A stretch of DNA of 64,000 bases, from contig CM019220.1 in NCBI GenBank assembly GCA_009741485.1, positions 433,529 to 497,528 on the forward strand, read 5' to 3'. The position numbers and the translations under genes were made by a program. Origin of the DNA: Malurus cyaneus samueli. Its lineage: Eukaryota; Chordata; Aves; Passeriformes; Maluridae. Positions within the stretch are counted from its first letter, which is position 1; every line of letters starts with the position of its first letter. The notes beneath the pieces are model-generated. The model was not told the origin of the DNA and searched no databases. It saw only the letters and a program-made list of their open reading frames with translations. Below are positions 1 to 12,687 of this stretch, piece after piece.

Positions 1-3000
1 AAGAGCTTGGAGAATGAAAATCAAATGCTGGCTTAGCTGCACCTAGGGATGCAACTGAGTGACATAATCTGATTACCAAACTAGTTTTTTTCCTTTAGAT
101 ACAAAAAAGATACAAGGATGGCTGACTACAATAATGATTTTGTAGAACTTAATACCCTGGAAGAGAACCTGAACTTTATGATTAAACTAATCCTATTGAA
201 GAAAGTGTCTATATCACTATTAAACATAATAAAATGCACCTAAGCCTTTATTCAGTATACATTGCTTAAAAACCAGAAGAATGCCAACTACATTACCTAA
301 GTAAGTGTAAAATAATTTTGATGCAGGTGTGGGAATTCAGATTATTTTAACGTGAAGGAACAGGACTGCAACCTTTCCAGCAGTGAGAGTGAAAGCAATG
401 AACATGCAGACTCCTTATCCTGGATCCCGAGAGCAGCTGCAGAGCAAACTGAGTTCCATGGATTCCCTCAACAGGGTCTTCTGGGACAACCTGTTTTATC
501 CTTCTCTTCTTTAACCTTTCTACTAGCATAAAACAAGACTCTCAACCCACTTCAGAAAAATATCTGATACAAAATTGTTCCACAAGAGAAGAAATCTTGA
601 ATTCTGAAGTTCTGCTTAAGATGCTTTAAAAAGAAAAAAAGAAAAAAGGCGCTAAGACTGCAGGAGCTGCGCTGGCCAAGGCTCCGTGTAAGCCCCATGG
701 AGGGAAGGGCACCCCCAATCCAACACTCACACAGGCTTACATGTCACTACTGACAGTCCTAAAAACTCCATTCTGCTTCACAGGATGTGCTTCACCCTAA
801 CAAATATTAAAAAAGATACGACTTTACAGACAAGGATATGGCATGTGGGAAAAGAAAACAGTTCAAAGAACAAGGAAAGCCATCCAAACTAGAAAGCCCC
901 TTCCAGAAATAGGCATCTCTACGTCTAAGTAATAAGAAACTGTTTAAGGATTACCAAAAGCAGTGGGTTTGATATTCTTTCAATAGAACTGACAGGCAAG
1001 TCCACACAGAACTCATAACACAGCTCAGGCACTGAGTATAAGGAAGCCCATTTTAATTGTAAAATACTGACCACTGCCCTTTAAAGGCTGTGTGTCTCTC
1101 AAAACTGAAGATCTTCCATATGCTTGTGTAATTGTGCATATGCAGCCAGCCCAGGTTTGGGAGAGGGCTGTCCAGGAGGGCTTGGGGGTTCAGTGTCCCA
1201 GTAAGCCCAGTTAGGACAGACAACCAGTTGCACCAGTACCAGCAGTGAGCAGGAGCTGCAGAGCCATTCCTGCACTGGAGCCATCCATAAGCAGCTTTGG
1301 GACACAGCACAGGCTGCTGGCATGGAAAACCATGCATATGGGGAGAGCAACGTTTCATGCTTTTGAGATTCTGGAAAGACCAGAAAAAGGGGAAAAGCAG
1401 CATGGAATGGGAAGAAAACTCATTACAGCCGGAGTAAAGGAAGCAGTGAAGTGAACTGAGTGAGAAATAACCCAGGCAAAATTAGAATAAAGGGTTTAAA
1501 CAGACAACTTTTTGCCAACTCTGCTCATACTTGACATTACTTGGTCTCTTTCTGGGATTTATTTCTGCACCCTGGATTAGTTTATCAGTACACAAAATAT
1601 TAATGTTCTTTTGTAGCTCTTAAAAAAACCAATCAATTTTAAAAGAAAACAGTGATAAACTGAGGTCATTCAGACCACTTAAGTAATTTCCATACGTGTT
1701 TGAAGGGCAGCATCTTTTTGGGGGAGGTGATGTTTATAGGTACATGGGATACATCACTAGAATTAGTTTCTGGGAAAAGGCATTCACCACATTAAATACT
1801 GAATGCTCAGCAAAAAAAGCTTAAGCTCTTAAATAACTGACAACAGCAGCTGAAACTGGGCAAAATAACACAGGATAATCAAAAACAGCTCCATATTTTA
1901 AGCATGAAACAATGCTGCTTCTGTTGCAAGATATTTTTAGAGTAACAACAAAAAGTCAAACTGAAACTTGAAAGTATTCCAGTCCAAGTCCAATGTTCCA
2001 AGCAGAGGATGTAAACTTTATGCACCACAAATTCCATTTGCGCTTAAAATTCAAAGTCTAATATCACAGTGAGTTGGGACAGAAAAAGCCAACTGTATTT
2101 GCACATTTTGATTTAAAAAGACAAACTTATTTTATTTATGGCCTTTCAATTTTCCAGAATGCTGGAAAGCCTGGATGGTCTCAGCTGGCTTCTGAGTGTA
2201 TTAGTCAGAAATGCTGAGTGAGCTGTAATCCAAGACAGGGGAGTTCAAACCTGCATTTAGCTGACCACAGTCAACTGAGAAACTTTACTGCTACAGACAA
2301 GTAATTCTTAAAACATTCAGTTTTAAAATAAAAATTAAGCAGTCTGGGTCTGGGTCTTAATAAAAGATTAGGCTACGCTACATAGTAGCGTATTTCTTTG
2401 AGAGTAGCAATTTAGTTACTACTAACAATAAAAACAGTAAATAAATAACAGTAAGTCTCAAACTAAAAAACAAAACAAAACAAACAGAACAAACCCCACC
2501 AAACCCCAGTGACAGTGAATTTCAGCACATTTCTGTTTATCATGCCCTGTGCTGCATGTCAGGCTTGTAAGAGGGGCCTTGGCTGAAAGAGAGAAAGCAA
2601 AAGAGGGATGGCAGAACATCATATGAGCAATCACAACTCATACCTTTGAAAGACATTTCACTCATGAAAAAGAATGCTAAATATAATCTCCATTTCTTAT
2701 TGTATCTTATGATGTGAATAGAAGGGAGGAAATGTCAAGTTGACAGATTTCATCCAACTTGTTCAGCACACAATACTCCTAAACGGCAAGGCAGACAAAC
2801 AAAAGTAACTAATGATACACCAATCTACAATGGAATGTAATACAGAAATACAGCATCCATTTTATACAATCACTGGAAAGTCTGTACACTCAAATTTCAG
2901 TCAAAAATACTTACACAAAGGTACCTGAATACAAGAAGGAAACCCAAAGTCTCAAAGAGTATTGCAAAAAGTTAAGTCTGATCTACCAGATCAATCTGGT

Positions 3001-6000
3001 AATTGATTGAAAACCTAATCTCAGATTCAATCCTTTTATTTCAGAAATCAAAAGCACCCATCTTGTTTCTCCAGATTCTCTGCCATTAAAGCACTATGTT
3101 GCTATATCCTAAATATCATCTTTTTGTTGACATAATAATCTGTCCCTTGCCATTTGAGCACTACATTGATATCTAACAAGCCTTGAAGCTGAAAAACCTA
3201 GAAGTCCCAACTACTTACCACACTGAATTTCTACTGACATCATTGAAGTTTTCATGCATACCATGTACTACACTTGATGTTCAGCTTCTGATGGGATTTA
3301 GTGCAGGAAGAATACTGCAAACTAAGCACAATACTGTCATTATTTGTGTTCCTTCAGGCCTGATATTGGGTCAACAGAATGACAATGCTCATGCTACTAG
3401 AAAATCATCTGAAATAACTGAGTGTATTCCATAGAAACTTAATATACTGGATTTTATTTTACATTACATGTATTTTGTACAAAATGAGCTTTTGCTTAGT
3501 AAATAAAAATAAAATGCAGCTGCTGACTTTGGGACAGTTAAAGAAAACAAATGTAATTATATACTGGAAAGCAGCTGGCAGTACAGAAGCCCAACAGGAA
3601 ATACTAATACAAATTTATCTCTGAAGCATTTTAAAACATTTAAGAATGAGTAGCTCAGTAGAATTTCTAAACCAATCCTAATTTAAAACTATTTTTTGTT
3701 TATATTCTGAAGCTCATTATGTATATTCTTTATACTATCACCATCACAGGCACAGACAGGACTTACAGCTAATCTGGTAGAACTTGAGTTTGAACAACAA
3801 TCTTCTGGCTCTGATTGCTTGAAGTGTGTCACTTACACACATTTCTGTGCTATATTGAAATCAAAACAGCTCCTTTCGGCTGAGGCCAGAAGCAGAAAGT
3901 GGTCACAGAGGTCAAGTTAAAAACCTCAAGGAAATAAACTGGACAGCAAGCAAACCTCAACTATGAAAACACAGGAGAGAGAGGAAGATACAATTCCATG
4001 GTAGGTAGAAAGAAACACAGGGCAGAAATAAAGACAGAGGTGAGATGATCTTAAATCTAGAAAATAAAATTCATTAACAAAGCAAAGAAAAAGGCCAAGA
4101 GCAAGAAAAGAGAATGTGTGGCCTCAGCAGAGATCTGAAGGATGAGCGAGTTACACCAGAGCCAGCTCTGCCACATCCCACTGGAGACACCTCCCAGCAA
4201 ATCTCTACAAGACTTGGAAACTCTGGAAGAATTTAAAGAGATAATATTTATTTGATACCAATAAACTGACAAAGAGGAGAAAGCACCACTTTTTACTGTT
4301 TCTGAGACCAAAAACCTTGCAAAACAAGGGGAAACTCTGGGAGTAACTGCTTTATGTTTCCAGCTCAATGTACGTGAGACACATAAAACCACCGATTATT
4401 TTCTGGGACACAAATATTAATTTTCCTGTTTACTCTCTTCCTGCTTGGTTTCGGACATTCCCCAGATAGTTTTTGGTTACTTTAATGTGACAGGTGCAGA
4501 CTGTGGATGTTTCCCCTCAGATTCTGTTCTTCACCAAGTATGTACGTCACTAATGCAAGGAAGGACAACACAAACAAAAGTCAACTTACAGACAGTTCTC
4601 TCTGTTGCATGGAAGTACCAATGTGTGAAGACAGGTTGCTTCATGATGCAGAAAACCAGAAAAAATCTGGATGCAGAAGAAGTTGTAGTCTGGGTAAAAA
4701 AACTGGTTTGTAGGAAATTTTGTTCCTTTGGTACATCCATTTACCTAAGCAGGATACCAACCACCTTGTCTGCAAATCTACATTTAGAAATAGGGAAATT
4801 TTGCTTTCAAAAGCTTTTCCACACATACCTCGCTGCCAAGAGAGTTCTCTCCATCTGTGTTCATGTATGCTTGCATACACTGTTAATTACACACGTGCAT
4901 GTTTAAACACACTGGTTTTGCTTCATTTAGATTTTACCTTATCGTACAACAGTACAATATCACAATATCTACCTACCTATCAATGCCTCCCAACCACATC
5001 TGAATAAATCCCTTCTAAGAAAACAATTGTAAAAAAATTGCTACGGAAGCAACTGCAGAGTCTGAGCCCAACTAAGAACCTCCAATTACTGCTTTTGGTG
5101 CTGCCTGAGGCATCCTTTATCCAAAAATGACATTCCCATGTGACAACTTTCCACCTGATTAAGGCAGAAGTTATTTTTTATAAAGACACTCTACCATTCT
5201 TCAGCAGACCACCGCAGTTTCTCTCTCAAAGCATCAGCACAATAGTTCCTGCAATCCTCTTTTTCAAGATAACCCTGAATTTAAAAATCTATTAAAAACT
5301 GCAATCAACATTCTCAGCAGCTAGATTCAACAAACGTTATGCAGAGCTTCAGCTCTTAAGTCCTTATGTCAGGGCAAATGAGAATTTGTAATATTAAAAT
5401 CCTCACAAGCTACTTCTTTTTTAAAGTCCTAATTTCCTTTTGTCTTTTCATCCCTTTACACTTCTTATTACTACAGCTATGCCTGCCTTCAATCCAGGAA
5501 AAACCACCACCATTTGTATTTCCAGTGATTCCACAAGCCTAGCAGCTGTAAAACCCATAAACTAGAGTTAACACACAAACAGGAAGCTCTATTCAGTCAA
5601 ACAGGAATCATCCCACACAGATCTGAATTACGCAGACTTCCAGGCACTCCTTTCATGCAACCCAAGGGACAACTGCTGTTCCTCCAGTTTAAGAATAAGC
5701 TCAGCCTAAAGCCCGTCCAAGCTGAGTGCACTGAAATGGTCTCAGGTGGTCAGGCATAGCTGAATTCTTCACCCTGCTGTCCCTGCAGTGCTGCCCACCA
5801 TGACCCACAGACATGACTGCCTTCAGTCATCGCTCCTAAACCAGGAAAATACTGAACAAACACCACAGCAGTCTGCCCAGCTGGGTTTGGGTGACCCTAC
5901 CGAGGTGCACTGTCTCCTTCCTCCCACGTCTGGAAGCTCTGAAAAACCTGAAAACTTTTTCAAAACTTCAGAAGAAAAAAAAAAATCAAGTCGATGCACA

Positions 6001-9000
6001 CACAGAGCTGCGAGAAGATCTAAATTCACCTCTGCATTCCTCTCTCCAAGGAATGGCCACATCCACATTAACTGTCTCATCTCTCCAGTCAGCTCCCATC
6101 GCTGGGGTGCATTTCTGTGCTCTTCAGAGAGCAGGAAATTTTACAAGCTGTTGTTGCTATTCCAGATCCAATGGGCCAGGATGTGGGACAACTCCACAAC
6201 CAAAAACAACACCTCCATTTCTCACTGTTTTCAATTTAAGGACCAGGGAGACGAGCGAATAAAAATACGTTCTACAAAGACCGATGCTCTTTGCCTTGCT
6301 TCACATCTTTTCAAAAAGTGAAGAAATGTCTCACACCTGAAAGAATTGGAATGTCCTTTGGAACAACAGAGAAAGTTAATAAACTGGACATAACTTTACA
6401 GGAAGTCCTGGATGTAACACAGAACAGAAGTAAATCCACACATTTATTTTCAAACTTTTCACATCATCTTCAAATACAAAATAGACTAAAATCTCTGAAA
6501 TCCAGCATATAAATTATTTACTTTCTTTTAAACAACCACTCCTGAACTCCTCCTTACTCTAGGTGTCACCAGTCAGGCATTATTCACCAATTTTCCCAAT
6601 ACTTGGTTACCATAACATCTAATTCATACATGAAACTCTACAGCTCTGTTAAAAAAAACAAGAAAAAACTCCAAACAAGATAACAAACCAACCAACCAAC
6701 CCACCAAACCAAATATTAAACCAAAAAACTTCCCACACTCTAACTCTTCCCTTAGTGTTCAAAAACACAGCAGCACTGTATTTGCAAAAACAGAGAAAAA
6801 TCCTCTTTTGCACACGTTAATCCAGACAGATGTCATGAGATCCTAAAATAAAAAACATGCTTTCTGACCTACAGGAAAAAGGCATTTCAAGCTTTAGATT
6901 TTAATCAAAGCCTGGTCAGAGCTCCATTCCAAGCAGCCCAATTTTACTTTTGAGCTTATACGCATTTCCATCTAGTATTTTAAGGAAAAATGTACCAGCG
7001 AAAGCCTCACCACAGGAATCTTTAGCCTGCTCTGTTTAAACAACTCCAGCTGGTAACTTCAAGTCAGCAGCACACACAAAATTAAAGGATGCCTTTCGTC
7101 TTGCTGTCATCAGTTCTGTGCATCTCTCATCTAGTGTCAATGCTTTTTCTTGTCAGCACAGCTCCCATCATTCACTCACTTGGAAAGGAACCGCGACAGA
7201 ATGCAAACTTCACAAGACCACAGAAATTTCCTCAAGAACAATTACCTGCCAGATGAACTCAGAATGGCTTTTTGCAAAAGAACAGTCAAAATACTTTTCC
7301 CTTGTAGGACTCAATGTAACTCTGTACAGTTTTAAAAGCTGCAATGCAGGACACATATTGAAGTTGCTTTCCAAGAAAATAGGTGTTGTTTTAAAGGTTT
7401 CAACAAACAAGGATGTGGCAGCTTTATTATGCTCTGTTCTTTATACAATAAGAAATATTCAGATTTACTTATATTTTACTCTATGAGTAAGCAGTTTGTG
7501 TTGCCAAAGAGCTTAAATTTACTCTTGTGAATAATTTAGGATCAAAGTAATCAGGAAATCAGAAGTATTAGTCTACATTAATGGTTTGTACCCTCTGTAT
7601 TATAGTAAAAATACAACTCTGATTAAAAGAAGGTAACTTTCACTCAGGTCCCTGAGGGCAGCAAAGCCCTCAGCATGGCTGGCACAGAGCAAGGAGGTTC
7701 ACCCCAACTCCTGCACATCCACAGCCACTGCTCCTCCTCCACCAGCACCAGGAGCCTTCTCTGCCCTTGCAAATGGCAATGGAAGCTCTGTTACCCTCCT
7801 TCCTGCAAGGGAATGCACTAATAGTGGCCTACTAAATGTCTAGTAGTAATATATTATTTAGTAAATATGTAATTAATAGTAAATTAAATTATTACTAAAA
7901 CAAGATTTACTTTAAGTAAGATTTGATGGTAATGATTAATTTTACCTTCAAAAAATCTCCATAGTTAAAGCAAAAACTGGAACATAGCAGACACTCAAAC
8001 TTGATAACCAGCTTAAAATAACTTTTCCCTAATTCAATTGTTTTTGTGTTTTTTTTTCAAAAGACACACAGAAAAAAAAATCTATTGCCCATAATACATA
8101 AGCAGTTTTGAGGTTTTTTATAAGACAATGAATAAGTAGTTTAAACTGCATTTCTGTAGCTGAGGGTTGGGCAGGCCTGGCCCCAGGCTGTGTAGGAGCT
8201 GGCAGCACAGTACACACAGTTTGCTCACAGGATTTCTAGGGCAACAACCAACAACAACCACTCTCAGCCATCCTGCAGTGGTGATACAGGAAAAGGGCAC
8301 TGGATCATCCTTTAGACAGGATCAGACCCTGCTCTGCAGGCTGCAGTTGGGGATAACTGCTCTCAGCCATCCTGCAGTGGTGATACAGGAAAGGGGCACT
8401 GGATCCATCTTTAGGCAGGGTCAGTTGGGGATAACTGCTCTCAGTGATGCTGCAGTGGTGATGCAGGAAAGGGCACTGGATCCATCTTTAGGCAGGGTCA
8501 GACCCTGCTCTGCAGGCAGCAGTTGGGGATAACTGCTCTCAGCAATGCTGCAGTGGTGATGCAGGAAAGGGGCACTGGATCCATCTTTAGGCAGGATCAG
8601 ACCCTGCTCTGCAGGCTGCAGTTGGGGATAACTGCTCTCAGCAATGCTGCAGTGGTGATACAGGAAAAGGGCACTGGATCCATCTTTAGGCAGGGTCAGT
8701 TGGGGATAACTGCTCTCAGCAATGCTGCAGTGGTGATGCAGGAAAGGGCACTGGATCCTCCTTTAGGCAGGATCAGACCCTGCTCTGCAGGCTGCAGTTG
8801 GGGATAACTGCTCTCAGCATGCTGCAGTGGTGATACAGGAAAGGGCACTGGATCCATCTTTAGGCAGGGTCAGTTGGGGATAACTGCTCTCAGCAATGCT
8901 GCAGTGGTGATGCAGGAAAGGGCACTGGATCCTCCTTTAGGCAGGATCAGACCCTGCTCTGCAGGCTGCAGTTGGGGAGATGGACAAAGAGCTGCCCGAG

Positions 9001-9081
9001 GGATGGACATTGCAGCACAACAACACAGCCCTGGCTCTGCAGGGCACACCAACCTGGGGTATAAAACACTGATATTCATAC
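1..9081 (-). other. TANC1: TANC1 intron following the start-codon exon (partial)
   Basis: The stretch lies downstream, on the minus strand, of the TANC1 start exon whose donor is at 9081-9080. It is A/T-rich, unique-looking vertebrate intronic DNA. I see no further TANC1 coding exon: I looked for the continuation after the conserved N-terminus and did not find it. All open frames here are short and unlike known proteins. The only clear structure is the tandem repeat at 8259-8980, plus short A/C-rich simple stretches near 2465-2505 and 6655-6725. Confidence 0.7.
8259..8980. repeat. Tandem repeat with alternating long and short units
   Basis: About eight head-to-tail units share the core GGGATAACTGCTCTCAGC followed by a CTGCAGTGGTGAT block and a GGCACTGGATCC block. 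Unit starts near 8260, 8357, 8432, 8530, 8629, 8707, 8807 and 8883 give spacings of about 97, 75, 98, 99, 78, 100 and 76 bases. Short units lack a roughly 22-base block (GACCCTGCTCTGCAGGCTGC). The array ends about 100 bases from the TANC1 start-exon donor. Open frames through it come from repetition and show no sign of coding. Confidence 0.9.
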
Positions 9082-9142
9082 CTGCGTCTTTCTTGGTCCC
9101 TTTTCCACCCTCTCGGCTCTTTTTCAGAACGGCCTTTAACAT
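9082..9142 (-). CDS. TANC1: TANC1 first coding exon (start codon to donor)
   Basis: The exon encodes [20 protein letters not shown] plus one base of the next codon. As recalled, human TANC1 begins [20 protein letters not shown], so the match is close. The ATG is at 9142-9140. The acceptor (TTCTGTAG, after a pyrimidine-rich run) puts the exon start at 9159, which leaves 17 bases of 5' UTR in the exon. The donor GCAG|GTATGA ends the exon at 9082 in phase 1. TANC1 is a large postsynaptic scaffold with a P-loop NTPase-like region, ankyrin repeats and TPRs, also linked to myoblast fusion. Only this basic N-terminal peptide lies in the window. The remaining exons should be beyond the left edge. Confidence 0.9.
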
Positions 9143-10220
9143 TTTAAATATTGCTCCTCCTACAGAATAACGGAGAGAACCAAAAATAAATACAATGTCC
9201 TTTTGCACAAGTCAAAACAAAATACAGACAGGATCAATAGAAATAAAACCATGAGGTAATTAGGAGAAACATTTTGGCAGGCACATTTATTTCTTACAAC
9301 ATCACTTGGTTAAGCAAAGTTCTGATGCACAAATAATGTTTTAATACTTGAACTAAGCAGTTAAGAGTTTGCTGTCTTCTGGTACAGAAAAATAATGCAG
9401 CATTCTCCACATTCCACATCCAATTACAGCTCCAGGGCTAAACCCAAGTCAGCTGCTGTAAGACACTCCAGGAAAAACAAACCAAAATCAGGATCTACCT
9501 CCTGACTGAAGTTCAGGGAGAAACAGGAGCAGCCTGGTGTCAGTCGGGAATGCCAACTGCAGGACTGCAAAACAGGGGTAAAAACAGGACATGGTACCAC
9601 TCACAAAGGAACAAACTCCTCTGCCCCTGCAGCACTTTCTGCCTGCCACATGGCACATTTAACAACCAACCTCAAGCGAGCACCAGCTGCAGATTATAGA
9701 GTAGTACTACGTGTAAGAAAATTATGTTTGGGCTGATAAATCCGAAAGACAGTTAAGTTGTTTCACATAAGTAACTTCAGTTACAGAGCAAGGAACACTG
9801 AATGAAAGGAATTCCAAAGAGCACTTCTTTCTCAAAAAGCTTTCTGGGAGTATCTATGAATTGTAATTTCATTTGTTTTCTCTACTGAAAAATTCAAAAG
9901 GTATTTCATTTTAGAAAACCTGCAGTACAGAATATGCAACAGTAAGAGGGGAAAAACTAATTTGACTATGATGTTTCATGTTACGTACTGCCATAAACCC
10001 CATATGAAATCAAGAGGAAAAGCAAATGTCTTCCATCCAAAAACTATGGATTCCTCAGAAAGCTCTCTTCATTTGATGAAATAAAGCAGAAAAAGAGAAA
10101 CCAGTAAAAAATTCTTCAGCTCCTACGAATAACCTGAAGCACATATAACTAACCAGATGACTGAGATGGTTTCCAGAGCCCGGCTCATACTCCACACAGA
10201 GCTCTCCTGCAGGTGACAGC

Positions 10221-12687
10221 CAGGCACACCCAGGAACATCCCAAATGGTGTGAGGAGTGGCACTGCTGGCACACCCAGGAACATCCCAAATTGTGCTGAG
10301 GAGTGGCACTGCCTGGCACACAGGAACATCCCAAATGGTGTGAGGAGTGGCACTGCCTGGCACACCCAGGAACATCCCAAATGGTGTGAGGAGTGGCACT
10401 GCCAGGCACACACAGGAACATCCCAAATTGTGGAACATCCCAAATGGTGTGAGGAGTGGCACTGCTGGCAACACCCAGGAACATCCCACAATGGTCGTAG
10501 GGAGTGGCAATCTCGGCACACCAGACATCTCCTACAATTGTCCGTGCGGCAGATGGCGCGACTGCTGGCACAGAGGGAACATCCACAATTGTGTGAGGCA
10601 GTGGTCACTGCTGGCAACTCCAGGAAATCCCAAAGTGTGAGGAGTGGGCGACTGCTGGCCCACCCATGCATTCCAATGGAGAGCATTGTGCACACACAGG
10701 ACATCAAAATTGCGTGTGAGGAGTGGCACTGCTGGCACACCTGAGGAACATCCCAAATTGTGTGAGGAGTGGCACTGCCTGCACACCCAGGAAACATTCC
10801 CACAATGGTGCTGATGGTGGCACTGCTGGACACACACAGGAACATCCCAATATGGTGTGAGGAATGGCACTGCCTTGTGCAACCAGAGACATCCCAAATG
10901 GTGGAGCGAGTGGCACTCTGCCTGACACACAGGACATCCACAAATGGGATGGCGATGAGGAAGTAGGCAACCCTCCTGCTGGACACACACATGGACACCC
11001 AAATCTGCGCAGTAGAGTGCGCCACTGCTGGCACACCCAGAACATCCCAAATTGTGTTGAGGCCAGTGGCACCCTGCTGGACACACCAGGACACATCCCA
11101 AATGTGGCTGGATGCCTTGCCACTGAGGGAACACACAAATTGTCGTGAGGAGCTGCACTGCTGGACACAGAGGAACATCCCAATCTGTGTGAGGCAGTGG
11201 CACTGCCATGCGCACCGAGGAACACTCCACAATTGTGGCTGAGGTAGTGCACTGTGGCACACCCAGGACTCCCAATGTCGAGTGTTGAAGGACTCCAATG
11301 TGGGCCTGTGCCAGGAGGGCACTGTGGCCGAACCTAGGGAACATCCCACAATTGTTGCAGGCCACCCACCACAGGAACTCGCCTATTGGTGAGGAGTGGC
11401 ACTGCTGCCCGAATCCCAATTGCGAGTGCATGCTCACAAGAGAACATCCCAATTTGTGGGTCCGCATCTTGGCTGGCACTTCCACACCTCATGAGGCTGA
11501 GAACATCACATCTGGTGTGAGGCATCTGGCGACTCGCTGGGCATCACCCAGGAACATCCCCAAATGGCGGAAGTCTGCTGTGACACTGAGGGCCGCAAGC
11601 CGTGGAGTCCTGCTGGCTACAACCTGAGGAACATCCCAAATTGTGTGAGGATGCCATCATGCCCTGGCACACCCAGGAACATCCCAAATTGTGTGAGGAG
11701 TGGCACTGCCTGGCACACACAGGAACATCCCAAATGGTGGAAGTGGCACTGCTGCCACAACCCAGGAACATCCCAAATGTGTGAGGAGTGGCACTGCTGG
11801 CACACCCGGAACATCCCAAATTGTGTGAGGAGTGGCACTGCCTGGCACCACGACCCAGGAACATCCAAATTGGTGGAGGAGTGGGCCACACTGCTGGCAC
11901 CACACACAAACATCAAATGTGTGAGGAGTTCCTGGCTCGGACACACAGGAACATCCCCCAATTGTGTGAGGAGTGGCACTGCTGGCACACCAGGGACATC
12001 CAATGTGTGAGGAGTGGCACTGCTGGCACCACCGGAACATCCCAAATGGTGTGGAGGAGTGGCACTGCCTGGCACACACCAGGAACATCCCAAATTGTGC
12101 TGAGGAGTGGCACTGCTGGCACACACAGGAACATCCCAAATTGTGTGAGGAGTGGCACTGCTGGCACACAGAACATCCCAAATTGGTGAGGAGTGGCACT
12201 GCTGGCACACGAGAACATCCAAATTGTGTGAGGAGTGGCACTGCTGGCACACCCAGGAACATCCCAATGGTTGAGGAGTGGCACTGCCTGGCACACCCAG
12301 GAACATCCCAAATGTGTGAGGAGTGGCACTGCTGGCACACTGAGGGAACATCCCAAATTGTGTGAGGAGTGGCACTGCTGGCACACACAGGAACATCCCA
12401 AATTGTGTGAGGAGTGGCACTGTGGCACAGCCCAGAACCTCCCAAATTGGTGAGGAGTGGCACTGCCTGGCACACACAGGAACATCCCCACAATGGGTCT
12501 GAGGACTAAGTTGGCGCACTGACCTGGCACACACAGGAACATCCCAAATTGGTGTGAGGAGTGGCACTGCTGGCACACCCAGGAACATCCCAAATTGTGT
12601 GAGGAGTGGCACTGCCTGGCACACACAGGAACATCCCAAATTGTGTGAGGAGTGGCACTGCTGGCACACACAGGAACATCCCAAATT
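10221..12687. repeat. 45-bp minisatellite array, left part
   Basis: The unit reads roughly CAGGAACATCCCAAATTGTG followed by TGAGGAGTGGCACTGCTGGC and ACACC, about 45 bases, in roughly 55 copies. Copies from about 11700 to 12687 are well conserved. Those from about 10500 to 11600 carry many single-base insertions, deletions and substitutions. Because 45 is a multiple of three, open frames run through the array on both strands (for example a CHSSHNLGCSWVCQ-like pattern on minus). These are repeat artefacts. Each unit has GTGTG near one end and CACAC near the other and could form a short hairpin. Confidence 0.93.

Noticed and set aside
5788..6321. 177-codon plus-strand open frame in the TANC1 intron
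   Set aside because: No recognisable family, no ATG at its start, no matching splice structure and an A/T-rich intronic setting. It is probably chance.
1..9000. Search for the second TANC1 coding exon
   Set aside because: I found no segment resembling the residues expected after the N-terminal KKDAG and no exon with matching phase. The exon is probably beyond the left edge.
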